Positions 35,874 to 45,400 of a stretch of 64,000 bases of DNA are shown piece after piece; within the stretch, counting starts at the first letter, position 1, and each line of letters begins with the position of its first letter. The translations under genes and the position numbers were made by a program. Origin of the DNA: Budorcas taxicolor (lineage: Eukaryota; Chordata; Mammalia; Artiodactyla; Bovidae); the NCBI RefSeq assembly GCF_023091745.1, contig NC_068915.1:32976001-33040000 (forward strand). Direction: 5' to 3'. Below the pieces are notes generated by a model. It saw only the letters and a program-made list of their open reading frames with translations. It had not been told where the DNA came from and ran no database searches.

Positions 35874-38151
35874 ATCACCCTAATACCAAAACCTGACAAA
35901 GATGTCACAAAAAAAGAAAACTACAGGCCAATATCACTGATGAACATAGATGCAAAAATCCTCAACAAAATTCTAGCAATCAGAATCCAACAACACATTA
36001 AAAAGATCATACATCATGACCAAGTAGGCTTTATCCCAGGGATGCAAGGATTCTTCGATATCTGCAAATCAATCAATGTAATTCACCACATTAACAAATT
36101 GAAAAATAAAAGCCATATGATTATCTCAATAGATGCAGAGAAGGCCTTTGACAAAATTCAACACCCATTTATGAAAAAAACTCTCCAGAAAGCAGGAATA
36201 GAAGGAACATACCTCAACATAATAAAAGCTGTATATGACAAACCCACAGCAAACATTATCCTCAATGGTGAAAAATTGAAAGCATTTCCCCTAAAGTCAG
36301 GAACAAGACAAGGGTGCCCACTTTTACCGCTACTATTCAACATAGTTCTGGAAGTTTTGGCCACAGCAATCCGAGCAGAAAAAGAAATAAAAGGAATCCA
36401 AATTGGAAAGGAAGAAGTAAAACTTTCACTGTTTGCAGATGACATGATCCTCTACATAGAAAACCCTAAAGATTCCACCAGAAAATTACTAGAGCTCATC
36501 AATGAATATAGTAAAGTTGCAGGATATAAAATCAACACACAGAAATCCCTTGCATTCCTACACACTAATAATGAGAAAGTAGAAAAAGAAATTAAGGAAA
36601 CAATTCCATTCACCATTGCAACGAAAAGAATAAAATACTTAGGAATATATCTACCTAAAGAAACTACAGACCTATATATAGAAAACTATAAAACACTGAT
36701 GAAAGAAATCAAAGAGGACACTAAGAGATGGAGAAATATACCATGGTCATGGATTGGAAGAATCAATATAGTGAAAATGAGTATACTACCCAAAGCAATT
36801 TACAAATTCAATGCAATCCCTATCAAGCTACCAGCCATATTTTTCACAGAACTAGAACAAATAATTTCACAATTTGTATGGAAATACAAAAAACCTCGAA
36901 TAGCCAAAGCAATCTTGAGAAAGAAGAATGGAACTGGAGAAATCAACTTGCCTGACTTCAGGCTCTACTACAAAGCCACAGTCATCAAGACAGTATGGTA
37001 CTGGCACAAAGACAGAAATATAGATCAATGGAACAAAATAGAAAGCCCAGAGATAAATCCACACACATATGGACACCTTATCTTTGACAAAGGAGGCAAG
37101 AATATACAATGGAGTAAAGACAATCTCTTTAACAAGTGGTGCTGGGAAAACTGGTCAACCACTTGTAAAAGAATGAAACTAGAACACTTTCTAACACCAC
37201 ACACAAAAATAAACTCAAAATGGATTAAAGATCTAAATGTAAGACCAGAAACTATAAAACTCCTAGAGGAGAATATAGGCAAAACACTCTCCGACATAAA
37301 TCACAGCAGGATCCTCTATGAGCCACCTCCCAGAATATTGGAAATAAAAGCAAAAATAAATGGGATCTAATTAAAATTAAAAGCTTCTGCACAACAAAGG
37401 AAAATATAAGCAAGGTGAAAAGACAGCCTTCTGAATGGGAGAAAATAATAGCAAATGAAGCAACTGACAAACAACTAATCTCAAAAATATACAAGCAACT
37501 CCTGCAGCTCAATTCCAGAAAAATAACGACCCAATCAAAAAATGGGCCAAAGAACTAAATAGACATTTCTCCAAAGAAGACATACGGATGGCTAACAAAC
37601 ACATGAAAAGATGCTCAACATCACTCATTATTAGAGAAATGCAAACCAAAACCACAATGAGGTACCACTTCACACCAGTCAGAATGGCTGTGATCCAAAA
37701 GTCAGCAAGCAATAAATGCTGGAGAGGGTGTGGAGAAAAGGGAACCCTCCTACACTGTTGGTGGGAATGCAAACTAGTACAGCCACTTTGGAGAACAGTG
37801 TGGAGATTCCTTAAAAAATTGCAAATAGAACTCCCTTATGACCCAGCAATCCCACTGCTGGGCATACACACCGAGGAAATCAGAATAGAAAGAGACACAT
37901 GTACCCCAATGTTCATCGCAGCACTGTTTATAATAGCCAGGACTTGGAAACAACCTAGATGTCCATCAGCAGATGAATGGATAAGAAAGCAGTGGTACAT
38001 ATACACAATGGAGTATTACTCAGCCGTTAAAAAGAATACATTTGAATCAGTTCTGATGAGATGGATGAAACTGGAGCCGATTATACAGAGTGAAGTAAGC
38101 CAGAAAGAAAAACACCAATACAGTATACTAACACATATATATGGAATTTAG
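35871..38151 (+). pseudogene. L1 ORF2 remnant (reverse transcriptase and C-terminal Cys-rich region)
   Basis: ORF2 of L1 encodes endonuclease and reverse transcriptase for target-primed copying. The endonuclease is missing by truncation. An uninterrupted frame of 499 codons (35871-37370; the first codon is TTG and not a real start) carries the RT: YRPISLMN near residues 18-25, IDAEKAFDK near 90-98, and the catalytic FADD at 188-191 (36432-36443). The frame stops at 37368-37370. Compared with the L1 copy at 15.55 kb, four bases (caaa) are missing just before 'tgggatctaatt'. Compared with the antisense copy at 51.5 kb, one A is missing near 37525. A second open frame, 37588-38151, holds the C-terminal part with C-x3-C-x7-H-x4-C (CWRGCGEKG...). 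Inactive as a whole. Confidence 0.9.
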
Positions 38152-38507
38152 AAAGATGGCAATGACGACCCTGTATGCAAGACAGCAAAAAAGACACAGA
38201 TGTGTATAACGGACTTTTGGACTCAGAGGGAGAGGGAGAGGGTGGGATGATTTGGGAGAATGGCATTGTAACATGTATACTATCATGTAAGAATCGAATC
38301 GCCAGTCTATGTCCGACGCAGGATACAGCATGCTTGGGGCTGGTGCATGGGGATGACCCAGGGAGATGTTATGGGGAGGGAGGTGGGAGTGGGGTTCATG
38401 TTTGGGAGCACATGTACACCCGTGGTGCATTCGTGTCAATGTATGGCAAAACCAATACAGTGTTGTAAAGTAAAATAAAGTAAAAATAAAAATTAAAAAA
38501 AAAAAAA
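35874..38507 (+). mobile_element. L1 LINE, 5'-truncated, relatively young
   Basis: It begins within ORF2 just before the RT fingers region ('caccctaataccaaaacctg') and continues to the ORF2 end, the bovine L1 3' UTR (38.15-38.48 kb) and a poly-A tail. The probable duplication aaagcatttga / aaagcatatga flanks it. It is 5'-truncated by over half of a full-length L1, so it cannot move on its own. Low decay compared with the L1 copies at 15.5 and 16.5-20.5 kb. Confidence 0.93.
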
Positions 38508-38515
38508 AGCATATG

Positions 38516-38686
38516 AAACTTCAGGTTTTGATCCACTTGTGATACCTAACCACTTAGGATGTTATCCTAGAATATTGATTATGTAGAGTTAACATCATGG
38601 ACCATAAAATACAAACATAAGAACGATGACTATTATCTAGTACATACACAGATACACAAAGCAAACCTCTACCCAAGATTAGAATC
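38516..38686. other. Unique spacer right of L1
   Basis: Nothing recognised. Confidence 0.45.
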
Positions 38687-38736
38687 TTCTAGAGAGTAAG
38701 AATTTTGTGATGTGATATATTTACTTATTCCAGCTT
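38687..38736 (+). repeat. Right copy of the 50-bp direct repeat flanking the L1
   Basis: Same orientation as 35601-35650, with four mismatches. Similarity fades on both sides, though 'agcttcagata' recurs near both copies. Confidence 0.9.
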
Positions 38737-39060
38737 CAAGTCCAATTTCCTTTTTCAGCTTCAGATAGAAAGTATTACAGAAAGGTTAGCGAGAACATAA
38801 AGATGAAACCTGAAAACCACAAATTAATACTGACAGAACACTTTCCAATAGCTAAGTGTTAGTACATAAACTAATTCTGGCTACAGAAGTTAGAAAAGGA
38901 CATTCCTGAAATATTCATTGTTTTATATGTACTTCTGCTTCATACATTTTATTCTGAACATCCAGAAAAAAATATTAGTTTTAATATCCTATGATAACAA
39001 AGGCTTTTCTCAGGTTACATTTTATTATGTACATATTATTATGTTCTTTATTATGTTCAT
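38737..39060. other. No recognised feature
   Basis: AT-rich unique-looking sequence. Confidence 0.45.
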
Positions 39061-39350
39061 AATCCTGGGTGTTCTTTGGAAGGACTGATGCTAACGCTGA
39101 AACTCCAATACTTTGGCCACTTCATGCAAAGAGCTGACTCATTGGAAAAGACTCTAATGCTGGGAGGGATTGGGGGCAGGAGGAGAAGGGGATAACAGAG
39201 GATGAGGTGGCTGGATGGCATCACCGACTCGATGGACATGAGTTTGGGTGAACTCCGGGAGTTGGTGATGGACAGGGAGGCCTGGCACACTGCAATTCAT
39301 GGGTTCGCAAAGAGTCAGACACGACTGAGCAACTGAACTGAACTGAACCA
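39061..39350 (+). mobile_element. BovB (RTE LINE) 3' end
   Basis: The last ~290 bp of BovB, from 'tcctgggtgttctttggaag' to 'gaactgaactgaa'. Open frames on the minus strand here are antisense artefacts. Confidence 0.92.
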
Positions 39351-40925
39351 TTAGCATAAAACTACTTTTCAAAACAAGAAAATTCAAGATCACACAAAGG
39401 AAAAGTGCAAGTTTAATACTATAAGAAAAGTTAGTATTCAATGCTTCCTTTCTAGTGTAAGAGAAACTAGTGTCTTTGGTATGCTTAATTGAGAAGCTAA
39501 CAGAGGTTACTATAACTGTAGTAATATAATCACACGTAACCAAAAAAATTGCCATCATTTTCCTAATGAACACAAGTGGATTAGGCTGTTATTTCTTCTG
39601 AATGTTTACTTTAGATCATCCTGGTTGAAGTTCATTCAGCAAACCTCTGGCCTACTGAGTCACATATCTGGCTGACATTAGCTGAAGTGACCTATTAGTC
39701 ACTTTCATGCACCCTTTCCCTGCATCAGTGTTCCTGCAGAGAAGAACATTGAACATGGCACAGGAGGCAGTCCTCGTCCTGTTCCAGCAGAGACCTGGAC
39801 TGCATGCAGCTGTTAGGCATTCTATAAAGGTCATTCTCCCTCTTGAGTCTGGGTATTATTTGTTTTTGTCCTTATTCAACACTTGACATTTCTCTCTGTC
39901 TCTACCTCTGTACAGCTCCTTTTCAAGCAGATGAACATTTATCACTTCATTTATTAACATACACAAGAAGTACTTTTAAAGTATGTTGGTAAAAGTCAAC
40001 TTCTATTTTTCCTTGTTTTCTTTCCTAGTGGCCCTTACCTTAACACAGTACATCATCCTACCAAAGATAAAAATGACATTGCAAATAACGCACCATGCCT
40101 TCCTTTTCCCACTCTGCATACTACTTTAATCATTATAATTTTCTTTTAATTCCTTTCTATTCCACACATGAGAGGGGAAGAAAAAGGATAAACATTCGGA
40201 AAGAACGCCCAAAATGTCTTCTGGATTCAAGGAAAATAAAATTTCAGGAAACATATCTAAACATATCTAAAACTTTCATTTATAAAAGGTGAAACTAAAA
40301 CAGGATGATTTTGTGGAATAATTACATTATTTTTCATAAGAGAGAAATATTGGCCAAATGCTCTATGTAAGACCTGGATAGCTTAACTTAAAGATCTAGC
40401 CAAGGAATCATGACTGACGAATTACTCCACTTTCTCAGTGGAAAATCAGGTAAAACAGGAATACATGAGACACATGCCTTGTTACTCCCTGGTATACGAC
40501 GTACTCTAAAATGAGTCTCTGAGTGAGTTTTCCCCAATAGGGACCAAAGATTAAGAGGGCACAAAAACTCCATTTAGAATTATGGACAAGAATGTTGCTA
40601 AGCACAGATGCTTAATACACTAGAAATAATGTGAAATGAAGACTTATGCCAACTTCAAGTAATTGGGTAATACACTAAAAACCAACTAAAGACAAGTGAA
40701 CAGACACTTTAAAAGATGTACATATTAAGCCTAATAGTGCCTTTTTAAATTAATCAATGATGATGTGTGACTCAGGAAAAAAAAACACAATAAAATAATA
40801 GCCATTTGTAAAACACCAACAAAACTATGTTAATTTTTTAAATAACAACTCACTAGAAGAGATTTGTGTTTTTTTCAAATTGATGAAAAATCAAATTCAA
40901 GGCTACAATAGTTTTATAGAACGTA
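39351..40925. other. No gene or named repeat seen
   Basis: Unique-looking. An 11-bp tandem repeat ('catatctaaaa'-like) occurs near 40251-40272. Confidence 0.5.
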
Positions 40926-40935
40926 GTGAGAAATG

Positions 40936-41147
40936 GCTTCCCAGGTAACACTAATGATAAAGAACCCACCAGCCAGGACATGTAAGAGACACAGGTTCGA
41001 TCCCAGGGTTAGAAAGATGCCCTGAAGAAGGAAATGACAAGCCGCTCCAGTATTCTTGCCTGGAGAATACCATGGACCAGAGGAGCCTGGCAGGCTACAG
41101 TCCATGGAGTTGCAAAGAGTCGGACATGACTGAGGCAACTTAGCATG
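40936..41147 (+). mobile_element. Bov-tA SINE with target-site duplication
   Basis: Head 'gcttcccaggtaacactaat', body to 'gactgaggcaacttagcat'. The direct repeat gtgagaaatg lies at 40926-40935 and 41148-41157. Confidence 0.93.
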
Positions 41148-41157
41148 GTGAGAAATG

Positions 41158-41374
41158 TATGGGGTTCCCTGATCCACACTGATAAGAAAATCCGAGAGGG
41201 CTCTTAAGAAAGTAACTGGCTTGTTGTTGGCAAAGTGACTATCAGCAGAGGAAAGAGCACAGGATGGCATGGAATAGATAGAAATCCAGTGGAAACTATT
41301 CTCTAGACACAATAAGGGAAGAAATGAGGACAGGTGTCAGACCCAATTCGTATTTATATTCTGTGACTGAGTGC
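41158..41374. other. Unique spacer
   Basis: Nothing recognised. Confidence 0.4.
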
Positions 41375-41555
41375 AACTGGAAGAATTAAAATGTAATGCT
41401 AAACTTCCCTTAATCTCATCTGCAAAATGGAAATAATGATAGTACCAGCATTATTAGGGTCACTGTAACAATTTAATGAGATACTATCTACAAAGTTCAC
41501 AACAATGATTGGCATATTGTGAGTGCTTAATAAATGTCACTCACTACTGGTTCTT
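41375..41555 (+). repeat. MIR SINE
   Basis: 'aatctcatctgcaaaatgga' ... 'attagggtcactgtaacaat' ... 'tggcatattgtgagtgctta' ... 'aataaatgtcac' is a clear MIR 3' two-thirds. Confidence 0.8.
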
Positions 41556-42456
41556 ATAAATAATTATGAATAGCAAGTTATATATTATTCTCATTATAGG
41601 GAATGGATTTAGTCACTTTCACTATGTCCTGTTGTTATACTTTATAGTATTATTGGGGCAGAAAGTTAAAATGACGTGACTGCCAGGTGACCCCCAAGCA
41701 GGACAATGGGAAGTTCCCTACCCACTTCTCCTGTCCTTGGAATGTATGTTCCACTTGCCTTCTGCCTCCCAGAGGCTGTTCCAAGGATATAGCCTTGAAA
41801 TACACATGTGGTGTTGAGGTTATGTGTACTAGGTATGTAACTGAACTCAGTTAAGGCCTCTGCTATGAGGAACTGAGCCCAGCAAAGGCATACAGGCATA
41901 TCCGATTTTATTGGACTTCATTTTAGTAAACTTTGAAGGCATTATAGGGCTTTGTTTCTGTTTTTAATTTGCTCACGTCATTGTCTCTGTGTCACAATTT
42001 GGCAATTCTGACAAAAATGATAATATTTGATCTGTGATCTGTAATGTTTGACGTTACTATTGCAAAAAGACTATGACTCACTGAAGGCTAACATGATGGT
42101 CAGCATTTTTTAGCAAGAAAATGCTTTTAGATTAAGGTACATACACTGTTCCCTTTTTAAGACAAAATGTTACTACACACTTAATAGACTAGTACAGTGT
42201 CATGTAAAGATAGCTTTTATATGAACCAGAATCCACATTCATGGACTTACTTTATAGTGATATTTGATTTGTTACAGTGGTTCTGAAATCAAAGCCACAG
42301 TATCTCCTAGGTATACTTGCAAACTTTTAAGATTCTAGGGAGTGGATGCAGCCACCCAAGACAAACCTGTAACTAATCTCTGTTGCTTATCAACCTACCA
42401 TCTAGCAATCTGCAGTGGACCGCTTTTTTTTTTTTTTTCAGTCTCTCCCTGCCCTT
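41556..42456. other. No gene or named repeat seen
   Basis: A T run lies at about 42424-42438. Nothing else. Confidence 0.45.
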
Positions 42457-42468
42457 AATAGAGTGGCT

Positions 42469-42738
42469 GCTACTGCTAAGTCACTTCAGTCATGTCCGAC
42501 TCTGTGCGACCCCATAGACGGCAGCCCACCAGGCTCCCCCGTCTCTGGGATTCTCCAGGCAAGAACACTGGAGTGGGTTGCCATTTCCTTCTCCAATGCA
42601 TGAAAGTGAAAAGTGAAAGGGAAGTCGCTCAGTCGTATCCGACTCTTAGCGACCCCATGGACTGCAGCCTACCAGGCTCCTTGATTCATAGGATTTTCCA
42701 GGCAAGAGTACTGGAGTGGGGTGCCATTGCCTTCTCCA
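42469..42738 (-). mobile_element. BOV-A2 SINE with target-site duplication
   Basis: Antisense dimer with intact 'gcatgaaagtgaaaagtgaa' linker. The perfect 12-bp repeat aatagagtggct lies at 42457-42468 and 42739-42750. Little decay. Confidence 0.95.
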
Positions 42739-42750
42739 AATAGAGTGGCT

Positions 42751-42939
42751 AGTTTCATGTTAAACCAGAGGCTTCCAAAATGTTTGAGAAGCAACAAGTA
42801 TCCTCTAGATGAAGCAGGACCAGGGCGAAAATAAATTATTAAAATCTTAAATTTATGGAAGTGGCGCCAAAGGTAGGCAAACCAGTTCAATGATCCCTCC
42901 AAATACTATAGAAACACACCAGCTGTACTCTTTCAAGAT
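42751..42939. other. Unique spacer
   Basis: Nothing recognised. Confidence 0.4.
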
Positions 42940-43145
42940 ATTATTGGAGTACAGTTGTTTTAGGGCCTCTCTGGTAACTCAAATGGTAAAGAATCTGCCA
43001 GCAATGTAGGAGATCTAGGTTCGATCCTGGGTCAGGAAGATACCCTAGAGAAGGGAAATGGCTGCCCACTACAGTACCTTACAATGTGTTAGTACCTGCT
43101 ATACAGCAGAGTGAATCAGCTATACATACATATGTATCCATTTAT
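42940..43145 (-). mobile_element. L1 3' UTR fragment split by a Bov-tA
   Basis: 'ttattggagtacagttgttt' (42940-42960) continues as 'ttacaatgtgttagtacctg' and 'gctatacagcagagtgaatc' (43079-43145). The pieces join into a standard antisense L1 3' UTR once the SINE between them is removed. Confidence 0.75.
42961..43078 (+). mobile_element. Bov-tA SINE, 3'-truncated, inserted in L1 fragment
   Basis: tRNA-derived head 'ctctctggtaactcaaatgg', 'gtaggagatctaggttcgat', then only the beginning of the body ('gagaagggaaatggctgccc'). The rest of the element is absent. Confidence 0.85.
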
Positions 43146-43614
43146 TTTGAATAATCATAATTCTAAACATATAATACAATAAAGTCTTTTTTCACCAAAG
43201 AACTTTTAAATTAAAATTAATTTGTGGATTTTACATTCAGGGTTCTATACTAATTGTGCTGATTTGGTCTCAAATGCCCAAATAATTTACTGACCTTTAA
43301 TCAGTTATAAACCTGTGGAGCTGGCTCTATTGATTAAACCCACATTAACAGGTCAATTTTAGAAGACAAGTCTACTTTAACTGAAAAATCAACAATTAGT
43401 AAATCAGTACCAATATGTAAAATGGCCAGGATAATTAAATGCTAACCAAATCACCATGACTTCTCTTTTCCTTTATTTTCTCATCAGCGCACAATTTTTC
43501 TCACAGAATTACTTTCCATAAGCACAGGACATGCAAAATAAACATTTCAGCACAGTAAATATTAGGAAGGTAGGAAAGGAGTGGATGATGATGTTAAAAA
43601 ATTAGAAAGTAATT
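43146..43614. other. AT-rich stretch without recognisable feature
   Basis: Nothing recognised. It ends at the left target-site copy of the next BovB. Confidence 0.45.
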
Positions 43615-43625
43615 AAGTAACTGAT

Positions 43626-45389
43626 GCAACGAAACAGAGGAAAACAACAGAATGGGAAAGACTAGAGATCTCGTCAAGAAAATCAGAGATAACAAGGGAA
43701 CATTTCATGCAAAGATGGGCTTGATAAAGGACAGAAATGGTATGGACCTAACAGAAGCAGAAGATATTAAGAAGAGGTGGCAAGAATACACAGAAGAACT
43801 GTACAAAAAAGATCTTCACGACCAAGATAATCACGATGGTGTGATCACTCACTTAGAGCCAGACATCCTGGAATGTGAAGTCAAGTGGGCCTTAGAAAGC
43901 ATCACTACAAACACAGCTCATGGAGGTGATGGAATTCCAGTAGAGCTATTTCAAATCCTGAAAGATGGTGCTGTGAAAGTGCTGCACTCAATATGCCAGC
44001 AAATTTGGAAAACTCAGCAGTGGTCACAGGACTGGAAAAGGTCAGTTTTTCATTCCAATCCCTAAGAAAGGAAATGCCAAAGAATGCTCAAACTACTGCA
44101 CAATTACACTTATCTCACATCCTAGCAAAGGAATGCATAAATTCTCCATGCCAGGCTTCAGCAATACGTGAACTGTGAACTTCCAGATGTTCAAGCTGGT
44201 TTTACAAAAGGCAGAGGAACCAGTGATCAAATTGCCAACATCCACTGGATCATGGAAAAAGCAAGAGAGTTCCAGCAAAACATCTATTTCTGCTTTACTG
44301 ATTATGCCAAAGCCTTTGACTGTGTGGATCACAATAAACTGTGGAAAATTCTGGAAGAGATGGGAATACCAGACCACCTCACATGCCTCTTGAGAAACCC
44401 GTAAGCAGGTCAGGAAGCAACAGTTAGAACTGGACATGGAACAACAGACTGGTTCCAAATAAGAAAAGAAGTATGTCAAGGTTGCAATTTGTCACTCTGC
44501 TTATTTAACTTATATGCAGAGTATATCATGAGAAACGCTGGGCTGGAGAAAGCACAAGCTGGAATCAAGATTGCCGGGAGAAATATCAATAACCTCAGAT
44601 ACGCAGATGACACCACCCTTATGGTAGAAAGTGAAGAGGAACTCAAAAGCCTCTTGATGAAAGTGAAAGAGGAGAGTGAAAAAGTTGGCTTAAAGCTCAA
44701 CATTCAGAAAACAAAGATCATGGCATCCGGTCCCATCACTTCATGGGAAATAGATGTGGAAACAGTGAAAACAGTGTCAGACTTAATTTGGGGGGGCTCC
44801 AAAATCACTGCAGATGGTGACTGCAGCCATGAAATTAAAAGACGCTTACTCCTTGGAAGAAAAGTTATGACCAACCTAGACAGCATATTCAAAAGCAGAG
44901 ACATTACTTTGCCAACAAAGGTCCATCTAGTCAAGGCTATGGTTTTTCCTGTGGTCATGTATGGATGTGAAAGTTGGACTGTGAAGAAAGCTGAGTGCCG
45001 AAGAATTGATGCTTTTGAACTGTGGTGTTGGAGAAGACTCTTGAGAGTTCCTTGGACAGCAAGGAGATCCAACCAGTCCATTCTGAAGGAGATCGGCCCT
45101 GGGTGTTCTTTGGAAGGACTGATGCTGAAGCTGAAACTCCAATACTTTGGCTACCTCATGCAAAGAGTTGACTCATTGGAAAAGACCCTGATGCTGGGGG
45201 CGGGAGGGCGGGGATTGCGGGCAGGAGGAGAAGGGGATGACAGAGGATGAGATGGCTGGATGGCATCACCGACTCGATGGACATGAGTTTGAGTGAACTC
45301 TGGGAGTTGGTGATAGACAGGGAGGCCTGGTGTGCTGCAATTCATGGGGTCACAAAGATTCGGACACAACTGAGCGACTGAACTGAATG
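43626..45389 (+). mobile_element. BovB (RTE LINE), 1.76 kb, 5'-truncated
   Basis: The longest BovB copy in the window. It is bounded by the perfect 11-bp direct repeat aagtaactgat at 43615-43625 and 45390-45400, and ends 'gactgaactgaatg'. The part encoding endonuclease is missing. BovB is known for repeated horizontal transfer among reptiles, ruminants and others. It is the source of the body of Bov-tA and BOV-A2 SINEs, whose 3' parts match the end of this element. Confidence 0.95.
43652..45250 (+). pseudogene. BovB ORF2 remnant (reverse transcriptase)
   Basis: The product would reverse-transcribe BovB RNA and, in trans, SINE RNAs. An open frame from 43652 to 44065 includes KRWQEYTEELYKKDL. 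The frame is lost in a T run near 44046-44050 (apparent extra base) and is regained by 44168, so a second compensating indel is inferred between them. The next segment carries DYAKAFDCVDHNKLW (RT motif A) and ends in an in-frame TAA at 44402-44404. The same frame then stays open to 45250, with catalytic YADD at 44600-44611. A G-rich insertion (45196-45213) lies near the end. Few lesions for its length, but not functional. Confidence 0.88.
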
Positions 45390-45400
45390 AAGTAACTGAT

